NCBI RefSeq assembly: GCF_001613385.1
Contig: NZ_BDCG01000009.1
Location: 62,001-126,000 of the forward strand
Direction: 5' to 3'
Length of the DNA: 64,000 nucleotides
From: Nocardia flavorosea NBRC 108225
GTDB lineage: Bacteria; Actinomycetota; Actinomycetes; Mycobacteriales; Mycobacteriaceae
Under the pieces are notes generated by a model. That model was not told where the DNA came from and did no database searches. It worked only from the letters and a program-made list of their open reading frames with translations. Shown here in pieces: positions 25,857 through 32,793 of the stretch. Numbering within the stretch: the stretch's first letter is position 1; each line of letters begins with the position of its first letter. Made by a program: the position numbers and the translations under genes.

Positions 25857-27499
25857 CGAATTCCTCCGACCGGTTCGGGAAGATCGCCGCGTGCGTGGGC
25901 GATCGCGTCGACCGTGTTCCCGAAGATCGCCTTCTCGCCCGCAGCGGGCAGCGCACCGATCGCGGTGAGGCGGCGGAGGTGATCGGCGCGGAGCCCGGAC
26001 ATGAGGACGGTGATGTTGTGGTGTTCGAGTTTGCGGATGGAGTCTTTGAGGACGAGTGCTCCGGTGGTGTCGAGGGCGGTGATGCCAGACATGCGCAGGA
26101 TGACGACTTTCACGTCGGAGACGTCGGCCAGTTCGAGCAGGAACCGGTGCGCGGCGGCGAAGAACAGCGGGCCCTCGATCCGGTAGGCGATGATGTGGTC
26201 GCGTAGCAGGTCGTGTTCTTCGGTGAGGTGATCTCCTTCGTCGAGGGGGACTTGGTCCAGGCGGGCTTCGCGGGCCACCGAGCGCAGGGCCAGCAGGACC
26301 GCGATCCCGACACCGATAGCGACAGCAGTGACCAGGTCGAAGGCGACAGTGGCGGCGAAGGTGATCACCATGATCGCGGCGTCACCGCGGGAAGCGCGGG
26401 CAATCGCGGCCAGGGACGCGGTTTCGACCATCCGCACTGTGGTGGCCAGCAGCACACCGGCGAGGGCGGCCAGCGGTATCTGGGCGACCAGTGGTGCGGC
26501 GAGGTAGAGCAGGGCGGCCAGAACGACTGCGTGGGTGACGGCGGCGAGGCGGGTGCGGGCGCCGGAGCGGACGCTGACGGCGGTGCGGGCGATCGCGCCG
26601 GTGGCGGGGACTCCACCGACCAGTGGTGCGGCGATATTGGCCAGGCCCTGGCCGAACAGTTCGCGATCGGGATTGTGGCGGGTGCCCACCGACATCGAAT
26701 CCGCGGCGGTAGCCGACAGCAGTGATTCCAAGGCGGCGAGCGCGGCCACAGCCAGTGCGGGCGCAATCAGCGAGGCGAGCTGGCCGGGGTCGAGGAACCC
26801 GAGGGAGGGCGCGGGCAGCCCCGCGGGCAGGGCCCCGATACGGGTGAGGTCGATCCCGGCGAGTCCGGCCACAGCAGTGGCGACCGCGACCGCTAGGAGC
26901 GCGAAAGGCAGTTTGGGCAGGTAGCGGCCGCCGATCAGCACGGCGGCGGCGACCAGCAGGGCGGTGATCGGCGGGGCAGGGTCGGGGTGGTCGAGGTAGC
27001 GGCCGACCGCGTCGGAAGCCAGCTGCCACATCTTCTCGCCCTCGGCCTCGCCGACACCGAGGGCAGACGGGAACTGCTGCAACGCGATCACCACCGCGAT
27101 ACCGGCGGTGAATCCCTCGATCACCGGCGCCGGCATATAGCGGACCGCGCGACCGACACCGGCCGCAGCGAGAACAATCAGCACCACACCGGCCAACAAT
27201 CCGACGGCGAGGACGCCGGGACCGCCGTGTTCGGCCACAATCGGCAGCAACACCACGGTCATGGCACCGGTAGGACCGGACACCTGGAACCGGGAGCCAC
27301 CGAACACCGCGGCCACCACACCGGCGATGATCGCGGTGGCCAGACCCGCAGCGGCGCCGAGACCGGAACTGATCCCGAAACCGAGTGCCAACGGCAACGC
27401 GACCAGCGCGACGATGACACCGGCGAGCAGGTCCGGGCCCGGGCGGCGCAGCGCCGGCGTCCAGTCCGCCCGGGTGGGCAGCAGCGCACGCAGAGTCAC
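25853..27499 (-). CDS. SulP-family anion transporter with STAS domain
   Basis: 548-aa SLC26/SulP transporter. The N-terminus has the family signature [20 protein letters not shown] followed by multiple membrane spans, and [18 protein letters not shown] in the anion-binding region. A C-terminal STAS domain (about residues 435-540) includes [20 protein letters not shown]. SulP proteins carry sulfate, bicarbonate or dicarboxylates; sequence alone does not settle it. No fused carbonic anhydrase. It overlaps pckG by 4 bp and DUF5313 by 4 bp, so all three are co-translated. The pairing with PEP carboxykinase makes bicarbonate or a dicarboxylate an attractive but unproven substrate. Confidence 0.92.
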   Translation of the reverse strand: MTLRALLPTRADWTPALRRPGPDLLAGVIVALVALPLALGFGISSGLGAAAGLATAIIAGVVAAVFGGSRFQVSGPTGAMTVVLLPIVAEHGGPGVLAVGLLAGVVLIVLAAAGVGRAVRYMPAPVIEGFTAGIAVVIALQQFPSALGVGEAEGEKMWQLASDAVGRYLDHPDPAPPITALLVAAAVLIGGRYLPKLPFALLAVAVATAVAGLAGIDLTRIGALPAGLPAPSLGFLDPGQLASLIAPALAVAALAALESLLSATAADSMSVGTRHNPDRELFGQGLANIAAPLVGGVPATGAIARTAVSVRSGARTRLAAVTHAVVLAALLYLAAPLVAQIPLAALAGVLLATTVRMVETASLAAIARASRGDAAIMVITFAATVAFDLVTAVAIGVGIAVLLALRSVAREARLDQVPLDEGDHLTEEHDLLRDHIIAYRIEGPLFFAAAHRFLLELADVSDVKVVILRMSGITALDTTGALVLKDSIRKLEHHNITVLMSGLRADHLRRLTAIGALPAAGEKAIFGNTVDAIAHARGDLPEPVGGIR

Positions 27500-29370
27500 G
27501 ACGCCCCGGCGGTGCCGGCGGGGCGGGCCGGGGTGTGGGCCAGGCGGTTCTTCAGCGCGGCGAGCTGATCACACAGCGGCCCAGGGAGCGTGTCGGCGCC
27601 GATGCCGGCGTACCAGTCCTCGATGGAGACGACCTCGTCGGCCCATTCGTCGTGGTGGACTTCGAGCGCGGCCCGTGCCGAGCGTTTGTCGGCGTCGGAG
27701 AATCCGGACAGGTCCAGCGAGTGTGGCATCGGGACATAGCCGATCGCGGTGGCGTCGGCTGCCGCGGTGCCCTCGATCCGTTCCAGCGCCCATTTCAGCA
27801 CGCGCACGTTGTCACCGAATCCCGGCCACAGGAACCGCCCGCCGGCGTCGCGGCGGAACCAGTTGACCTGGAATATCTTCGGCAGCTTGGCTGGGTCCGC
27901 TGTGTTGCCGAGGCGCAGCCAGTGCGCGAAGTAGTCGCCGACGTGATATCCGAGAAACGGCAGCATCGCCATCGGGTCCCGACGCACCACACCGACCTGC
28001 CCCGCTGCGGCGGCGGTGGTTTCCGAAGACAGCACCGAGGCGGTGAACACCCCGTGGGTCCAGTCGAAGGATTCGGCGATCAATGGGATCGTGGTGGCGC
28101 GGCGGCCGCCGAAGAAGATCGCCGACAGCGGCACCCCGGCCGGGTCGTCCCATTCCGGGGCAACCGACGGGCACTGCTCGATCGGGGTGCAATACCGCGA
28201 GTTCGGGTGCGCGGCAGGCCCGGTCGTGGTCTCTGGAGTCCAGTCGTTGCCATGCCAATCAGTGAGATGCTGCGGTGGGGTGTCGGTGAGTCCTTCCCAC
28301 CACACGTCACCGTCGTCGGTGAGAGCGGTGTTGGTGAAGATCGAATTGCCCTGCTCGATGGTGGCGATCGCGTTCGGGTTGGTCTTCGCGCCGGTGCCCG
28401 GGGCGACACCGAAGAACCCGGCCTCCGGGTTCACCGCATACAGCCGGCCGTCGGGACCGAACCGCAACCAGGCGATATCGTCGCCGACCGTTTCGGCCTT
28501 CCAACCCTCCAGAGCGGGTTCGAGCATGGCGAGGTTGGTTTTGCCGCAGGAGGACGGGAACGCCGCCGCCACATAGTGCGTGCGGCCCTGCGGGGAAGTG
28601 AGTTTGAGGATCAGCATGTGTTCGGCCAGCCACCCCTCGTCGCGGGCCAGAACCGAAGCGATCCGCAGGGCGAAGCATTTCTTGCCCAGCAGGGCGTTGC
28701 CGCCGTAGCCGGAGCCGTAACTCCAGATGGTGCGGGATTCGGGGAAATGCGCAATATATTTCGTGTGGTCACACGGCCACGCCACATCCGCCTGCCCGGG
28801 GCTCAGCGGCGCACCGACCGAGTGCAGACACCGGACGAACTCCGCGTCGTCGCTGAGCTGGTTCCACACCGGTGCTCCGGAGCGGGTCATGATCTGCATC
28901 GAGACCGCCACGTATTCCGAATCGGTGATCTGCACACCGTATTTCGGGTCCTCGGCGTCGAGTGGGCCCATGCAGAACGCGATCACATACATGGTGCGCC
29001 CGGCCATCGCGCCGCGATAGTGCTCGGTCATCACCGTGCGCATATCGACCGGATCGACCCAGTTGTTCGTCGGTCCCGCATCCCGCTTGTCTCGTGAGCA
29101 GATGAAGGTGCGGTCTTCCACCCGCGCCACGTCTTCGGGATCGGAGACACACCAGAACGAGTTCGGCTTCCCCGACAACGCCACGAAGGTGCCCTTGTCC
29201 ACCAAGCGAGCGGTCAACCGATCCCACTCCTGGCGCGACCCATCGCACCACACCACATCCTCGGGCGCGGTCAGATCGGCGACCTCGGCCACCCACGCCA
29301 AGACTTGCGCATGATCAGTGGGCGCGGCCACCGGCGCCATTGCCGGCGCGGGCATGTGATCGGTATCCAC
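27496..29370 (-). CDS. pckG: phosphoenolpyruvate carboxykinase (GTP)
   Basis: 624-aa GTP-dependent PEP carboxykinase, interconverting oxaloacetate and PEP plus CO2. Visible motifs: the P-loop region with reactive Cys [16 protein letters not shown] (about residues 270-285), [20 protein letters not shown], and [18 protein letters not shown] in the GTP site. Length is normal for the family (about 605-625). GTG 29370 is chosen 7 bp after GGAGGA; GTG 29373 is also in frame. It is the second gene of the leftward operon, about 110 bp after arsR. All motifs inspected are intact, so it is probably active. Unusual as transposon cargo. Confidence 0.96.
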   Translation of the reverse strand: MDTDHMPAPAMAPVAAPTDHAQVLAWVAEVADLTAPEDVVWCDGSRQEWDRLTARLVDKGTFVALSGKPNSFWCVSDPEDVARVEDRTFICSRDKRDAGPTNNWVDPVDMRTVMTEHYRGAMAGRTMYVIAFCMGPLDAEDPKYGVQITDSEYVAVSMQIMTRSGAPVWNQLSDDAEFVRCLHSVGAPLSPGQADVAWPCDHTKYIAHFPESRTIWSYGSGYGGNALLGKKCFALRIASVLARDEGWLAEHMLILKLTSPQGRTHYVAAAFPSSCGKTNLAMLEPALEGWKAETVGDDIAWLRFGPDGRLYAVNPEAGFFGVAPGTGAKTNPNAIATIEQGNSIFTNTALTDDGDVWWEGLTDTPPQHLTDWHGNDWTPETTTGPAAHPNSRYCTPIEQCPSVAPEWDDPAGVPLSAIFFGGRRATTIPLIAESFDWTHGVFTASVLSSETTAAAAGQVGVVRRDPMAMLPFLGYHVGDYFAHWLRLGNTADPAKLPKIFQVNWFRRDAGGRFLWPGFGDNVRVLKWALERIEGTAAADATAIGYVPMPHSLDLSGFSDADKRSARAALEVHHDEWADEVVSIEDWYAGIGADTLPGPLCDQLAALKNRLAHTPARPAGTAGAS

Positions 29371-29482
29371 CACTATCTCCTCCGGGAACAACTAGATGAC
29401 TATGTAGGAAAATATGCAAACAGGAACCCCGCGACTCTCCCCACCCGATACGCGCCGCGAGGATCGCCGAGAGCCCGAACCG
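29371..29482 (-). promoter_or_regulatory. arsR-pckG intergenic region with repeated TTTGCATA motif
   Basis: On the minus strand TTTGCATA occurs at 29420-29413 and a good ribosome-binding site (GGAGGA) at 29383-29378. The same TTTGCATA occurs just upstream of arsR on the other strand. A second promoter or operator for pckG is possible. Confidence 0.45.
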
Positions 29483-29812
29483 TCAGGCGGGCTGTTCCAG
29501 AACCTCCGCCTGACCCGCCACCACCCCGGTCAGGATGGCCCGCGCCGCGGTCAGCAGCTGCGCCACCTGCGGCGAGGTCAGCTCATAGGTCACCGACAAA
29601 CCCTCCCGGCGACTGGTGATCAACCCCGCTCGCCGCAAAACTGCCAGCTGTTGCGACAAATTCGCCGCCTCGACATCGATATCGGCCAGCATCTCCGACA
29701 CCGCATGCTCCCGCTGACTGAGCAACTCCAGCACCCGAATCCGCACCGGATGCCCCAACGTCTTGAAGAACTCCGCCTTCATCTGATATAAGGGCCTGCT
29801 CGATCCCGGCAT
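29483..29812 (-). CDS. ArsR-family winged-helix regulator without metal-site cysteines
   Basis: 109-aa ArsR/SmtB-type regulator (from ATG 29812; 120 aa from ATG 29845). The winged-helix core reads MKAEFFKTLGHPVRIRVLEL, then EMLADIDVEAANLSQQLAVL and RRAGLITSRREGLSVTYEL. The alpha-3 ELCVCDL metal site of ArsR/SmtB is here QREHAVSEML, with no cysteine anywhere in the protein, so a classical thiolate metal sensor is unlikely. ATG 29812 is preferred because ATG 29845 lies inside the putative operator. First gene of the cargo operon; the regulator probably represses it. Confidence 0.88.
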   Translation of the reverse strand: MPGSSRPLYQMKAEFFKTLGHPVRIRVLELLSQREHAVSEMLADIDVEAANLSQQLAVLRRAGLITSRREGLSVTYELTSPQVAQLLTAARAILTGVVAGQAEVLEQPA

Positions 29813-29835
29813 CTTCCCGCCTTTCGGCCAACCTG

Positions 29836-29855
29836 CTATTTGCATAGATTAGCAA
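29836..29855. promoter_or_regulatory. putative ArsR operator
   Basis: AT-rich island upstream of arsR in GC-rich DNA: CTATTTGCATAG (arms CTAT/ATAG) overlapping TTGC-N8-GCAA. TTTGCATA is shared with the region before pckG. ArsR-family sites are often imperfect AT-rich palindromes of this sort. Weak arms, so moderate confidence. Confidence 0.45.
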
Positions 29856-30122
29856 GCAGATAACCTGCCGGGTCCGCCACAACCCACATCGAGTCGTATC
29901 TCACATCGTGAGCGCCGTCTCGGTGCCACACAGCACGCTGGGAGTACCCCCACACGGTGACACCCACCGACCTGCCACCGCTGGCATCCGACAGATCCAA
30001 GCGAATCCGTCACGGAGAAGAGGTCCGCGTCGCCACCGCCGAACCTGCAGACATTCATGCAGTGGATCCCCTCAATGCAGAAACGCATCGACAAACTTGC
30101 GGCCCTTACCGACCCCCCGCCC
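29856..30122. other. right-end non-coding region of the transposon
   Basis: Between arsR and the right end there is no convincing complete gene. A rightward open frame ends at 30127 with FMQWIPSMQKRIDKLAALTD; it has coding-like composition but begins without a credible start, perhaps a relic. The arsR promoter must lie at the left part of this stretch. Confidence 0.4.
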
Positions 30123-30171
30123 CGGTGAACAGGACTTCGAAAATCACTGAAGGCGACTTCGAAACCTGACA
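30123..30171 (-). repeat. right end of transposon: terminal inverted repeat and inner repeat
   Basis: Read inward from 30171 the end is TGTCAGG followed by TTTCGAAGTCGCCTTCAGTG (to 30145), matching the left end at 21 of 27 positions. A second copy, TTTCGAAGTCCTGTTCACCG, follows directly at 30142-30123. Two tandem transposase-binding sites are inferred. Confidence 0.85.
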
Positions 30172-30176
30172 ACCCC
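30172..30176. repeat. right target-site duplication (ACCCC)
   Basis: Copy of the ACCCC found at 14904-14908, directly after the ...CCTGACA end of the element. Confidence 0.92.
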
Positions 30177-30431
30177 GGCACGTTTGAACACCGGCCGGAT
30201 ATCCCAGGCGATATTGCTGACCACCGCGATCGGCATCCCGGCCGCGGCCACCGCGGTCAGCGCGGCCTCCGTATCGGGGAACGGCCGCCAGGCCTCCGCC
30301 GACAACAGTTGTTCGTACAGATACTCCGGATTACCGACCCCGGACCCGCGCAGCACCGCCAGATACAGTTCGCGATGCAGCGGCGGGTCCAGATCCCGGC
30401 GTCCCCATTCGTCGCGCAGCCGCTCGGGAGA

Positions 30432-30447
30432 CCGGCCGGCCGGCCGG
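30432..30447. repeat. CCGG tetranucleotide tandem tract (four units)
   Basis: Four CCGG units inside the HAD gene. With three units the hydrolase frame is open (TAPAGRSPERL); with four it is shifted. Slipped-strand expansion is the simplest explanation. Confidence 0.8.
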
Positions 30448-30673
30448 CGCCGTCATCCGCCGTACCACCTCGGCCTGCGCTTCACCGTCGAGAGGTTCCC
30501 CGTCGCGTCCGACCAGCCCGTCCAGTTCCGGCTCGAACCTGAAGAGGGTCCCGGAGAAGTCGAACAGCACACCGCGGACAGTCATACCGGCCAGGTTACG
30601 GAGAACCCACCGCGCGCAGACAAGCGGTTGCCGGCGGCCGTGGGGCGCCGTTCGCACCGGGTCCGGCAGAACC

Positions 30674-31639
30674 TCAGGGCACGAGGTCGCGGAGGCTGTC
30701 GAGCAGGAAACTGTTCACCGCGGCGGTGGCTTCCAGCTGGACCAGATGCCCGGCTTCGGGGACACACCGGACCTCCCGCAGATCCGGTAGCGCCGCGCGC
30801 ATCGTGTCGAGCGGGTCGCGTCCGCTGAAACCCTCCATATCCGGGTCGTTCTCCCCGTAGACGAAATACACCGGCGCGGTGGGAGCGGCGTGCGCGTATT
30901 CGGCGGTGAGCTCCCAGTTGCGGTCGAGGGCGCGGTACCAATTCAGTCCGCCGGTGAAACCGGTGCGTTCGAATTCGGCGGCGAGGACGTCGAATTCCGC
31001 CTCGGGAAGCCACGACCACGGAAATTGCGGGGCCCGCGGCAGCGCGTCTATATAGCGCATACCCGGCGGGTTCTGCCACACATCGAGGTAGTGGTAGTCG
31101 CCGCTCAGCGCGTAGTACACCCGGGACAGGAATTCGCGCGGCTGTTCGGCGAGATGGGCGTCGGCGACGCCGGGTTCCTGGAAGTACTGCATATGCAGGA
31201 AGTGCCGTTCGGCCATTTTCGCCCAGTAATATCCGGGGGGTTTCGGTGAGCGCGGCGCGAACGGATTGTTCAGCACGATCAGGCCGCGTACCCGTTCCGG
31301 TGCCCGCATCCCGAGTTCCCACAGCAGGGCAGCACCGAAGTCGACACCCACGAATACCGCTCGTTCGGCACCGATATCGTCGAGCAACGCCAGCAGATCA
31401 CCGATCACGGCCCGGTTGGTGTACTCGTCGACCGCCGCGGGGGCGTCGGTGCGGCCGGCGCCGCGCAGGTCGGGAGCGATCGCCCGGTATCCGGCTGCCG
31501 ACAGGGCGGCGAGCTGCCGCTGCCAGACGTACCCGGTATGCGGAAATCCGTGACAGAAGATCACCGGATCGCCCTGCCCCTGTTCGGTGATGTGCATCCG
31601 CACACCCCCGGTATCGATGAACCGGTGTATCGGCGCCAC
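30674..31639 (-). CDS. alpha/beta-hydrolase, epoxide-hydrolase-like
   Basis: 321-aa alpha/beta-hydrolase. The oxyanion segment is IFCHGFPHTGYVWQRQ; the nucleophile elbow VFVGVDFGAALLWEL has Asp as expected for epoxide hydrolases and haloalkane dehalogenases rather than Ser. The acid lies in VYFVYGENDPDM and the catalytic His in PEAGHLVQLE near the end. A lid region with conserved tyrosines (VYYALSGDYHYLDVW) favours epoxide hydrolase. It is divergent from the SDR gene with a 54-bp gap that holds a KstR-like site. Confidence 0.88.
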   Translation of the reverse strand: MAPIHRFIDTGGVRMHITEQGQGDPVIFCHGFPHTGYVWQRQLAALSAAGYRAIAPDLRGAGRTDAPAAVDEYTNRAVIGDLLALLDDIGAERAVFVGVDFGAALLWELGMRAPERVRGLIVLNNPFAPRSPKPPGYYWAKMAERHFLHMQYFQEPGVADAHLAEQPREFLSRVYYALSGDYHYLDVWQNPPGMRYIDALPRAPQFPWSWLPEAEFDVLAAEFERTGFTGGLNWYRALDRNWELTAEYAHAAPTAPVYFVYGENDPDMEGFSGRDPLDTMRAALPDLREVRCVPEAGHLVQLEATAAVNSFLLDSLRDLVP

Positions 31640-31655
31640 GGAACCTCCCGAGTAC

Positions 31656-31669
31656 TAGAACGCGTTACA
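31656..31669. promoter_or_regulatory. KstR-like operator between divergent hydrolase and SDR genes
   Basis: TAGAACGCGTTACA fits TnnAACnnGTTnnA, the binding site of the cholesterol-catabolism TetR repressor KstR of mycobacteria and rhodococci. It lies centrally in the 54-bp divergent promoter. With eight fixed positions, about one chance match is expected in a window this size, so only location raises the odds. Confidence 0.45.
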
Positions 31670-31693
31670 GTTTCACGGTAACGTCCCGGGACT

Positions 31694-32542
31694 GTGAGCG
31701 GAACACCACACCCCTTGAAAAACCGGATCGCAGTGGTCACCGGCGCGAGTCGCGGTATCGGCAAAGGTATCGCGCTGGAACTCGGCGCGGCCGGCGCGAC
31801 CGTATACGTCACCGGGCGATCGCAGCAGCCCGGCAAGCTCCCGGGCACGGTGCACGAAACGGCGGCGCAGATCGACGAGCTGGGAGGCACCGGCGTACCC
31901 GTCGTCTGTGATCACGGCGACGACGACGCCACAGCATCCCTCTTCGAGCGCATCGCCACCGAACACGACCGGCTCGACATCCTGGTCAACAACGTCTACA
32001 ACTCCCCCGCCGCCGCCCGCTGGCTGGGCCGGAAATTCTGGGATGTACCGCCGAAGGCCTGGGATGAGACGTTCCGGATCGGAGTGCGTTCCCATTACGT
32101 CGCAGCCGTATATGCGGCACCACTGCTGCTGAAAACAGACGGCCTCATCGTGAACGTATCCTCGCCCGGCGCGCAACGGGCCATGCACAACGCCGTGTAC
32201 GGGGTCGCGAAAACGGCACTGGACCGGATGACCGCCGATTTCGCCCGCGACCTCGCCGATACCCAGGTCACCGCCGTCTCGATCTGGCCCGGCCTGGTCG
32301 CCACCGAACTACTGCAACTGGTGCCGGCCGACGACACGGGTAAACGCGTGGTGACCCTGCCCGGGGAGGGCAGCTTCGACCTGGACGAGGCGGAGACGCC
32401 CCGGTTCGCGGGCCGCGCGGTGGTGGCGCTGGCCGCCGATCCCGACCGCGGGAAGCGGGCGGGTAAGGCCTGGAAAGTCGCCGATCTGGCCGAGGACTAC
32501 GGATTCACCGATATCGACGGGCGGATACCCCGAACCGACTGA
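31694..32542 (+). CDS. short-chain dehydrogenase/reductase
   Basis: 282-aa classical SDR oxidoreductase. NAD(P)-binding motif VVTGASRGIGKGIALELG near residue 16; catalytic Ser in NVSSPGAQ, Tyr and Lys in AVYGVAKTAL. The pattern, with LVNNVYNSPAAARWLGRKFW and VSIWPGLVATELLQL, resembles the DHRS1-like group. GTG 31694 is used. Divergent from the epoxide-hydrolase-like gene; the shared promoter suggests joint control, possibly in lipid or steroid breakdown. Confidence 0.9.
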   Translation: MSGTPHPLKNRIAVVTGASRGIGKGIALELGAAGATVYVTGRSQQPGKLPGTVHETAAQIDELGGTGVPVVCDHGDDDATASLFERIATEHDRLDILVNNVYNSPAAARWLGRKFWDVPPKAWDETFRIGVRSHYVAAVYAAPLLLKTDGLIVNVSSPGAQRAMHNAVYGVAKTALDRMTADFARDLADTQVTAVSIWPGLVATELLQLVPADDTGKRVVTLPGEGSFDLDEAETPRFAGRAVVALAADPDRGKRAGKAWKVADLAEDYGFTDIDGRIPRTD

Positions 32543-32545
32543 CGA

Positions 32546-32779
32546 TCAGGCGAACTTGATCTCCAGGCCGATCCCCAGAATCGCGATGAACCAGACCAGC
32601 CCGGTGAATATGGTGATGCGGTTGAGGTTCTTCTCCGCCACGGTCGAGCCGGACAGCGCCGACTGCGTCCCACCGCCGAACAGGCTGGACAGACCTCCGC
32701 CCTTGGCGCGGTGCAGCAGCACCATCAGCACCAGCAGCAGGCTGGTGACGATCAGGAGGATATCCAGGAACATCCGCAT
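32546..32779 (-). CDS. secG: protein translocase subunit SecG
   Basis: 77-aa SecG: two membrane spans (ILLIVTSLLLVLMVLLHRAK and TIFTGLVWFIAILGIGLEIK) flanking the conserved cytosolic loop GGGLSSLFGGGTQSALSGST. Part of the SecYEG protein channel. In mycobacteria it lies near tpiA-pgk-gap; here about 7 kb of transporters and regulators separate them. It converges with the SDR gene, leaving a 3-bp gap. Confidence 0.96.
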   Translation of the reverse strand: MRMFLDILLIVTSLLLVLMVLLHRAKGGGLSSLFGGGTQSALSGSTVAEKNLNRITIFTGLVWFIAILGIGLEIKFA

Positions 32780-32793
32780 GCCGGACAGTGTAT

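Larger units (their letters stand above)
14909..30171 (+). mobile_element. 15.3-kb TniA/TniB/TniQ (Tn5053/Tn552/Tn7-like) transposon with PEP carboxykinase cargo
   Basis: Complete element of 15,263 bp with ends TGTGATTG... and ...CCTGACA, imperfect 27-bp terminal inverted repeats (21 of 27 identical), repeated inner end motifs, and flanking ACCCC duplications. Transposition genes tniA, tniB, broken tniQ1 and intact tniQ2 lie at the left end, reading rightward. Next come a tetR/MFS pair, a small ORF, a serine resolvase with a res-like array, a hypothetical gene and a Tn3 transposase relic. The leftward operon arsR-pckG-sulP-DUF5313 fills the right end. No tnsA-type endonuclease and no CRISPR-associated gene is present, so cointegrate formation resolved by the recombinase is the likely mode. 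The target was a HAD hydrolase gene. Confidence 0.93.
30172..30585 (-). pseudogene. HAD-superfamily hydrolase, N-terminal half (split and frameshifted)
   Basis: N-terminal part of the hydrolase whose end is at 14654-14908. From ATG 30585 it reads MTVRGVLFDFSGTLFRF (motif I, with DFSGT rather than DxDGT) to VVRRMTAPAG. The frame then shifts in a CCGG tandem tract and the remaining domain continues as ERLRDEWGRRDLDPPLHREL, GVGNPEYLYEQLLSAEAW, and motif II AVVSNIAWD, to VFKRAGV at the transposon junction. Removing one CCGG restores the frame. The gene is therefore inactivated twice. Confidence 0.9.

Noticed and set aside
27535-29097. Plus-strand open frame (520 aa) opposite pckG
   Set aside because: Antisense shadow; PEPCK motifs are complete on the minus strand.
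14909-30171. CRISPR-associated (CAST-type) transposon
   Set aside because: TniQ and TniB types occur in such elements, but there is no cas gene, repeat array or tnsA in the interval.
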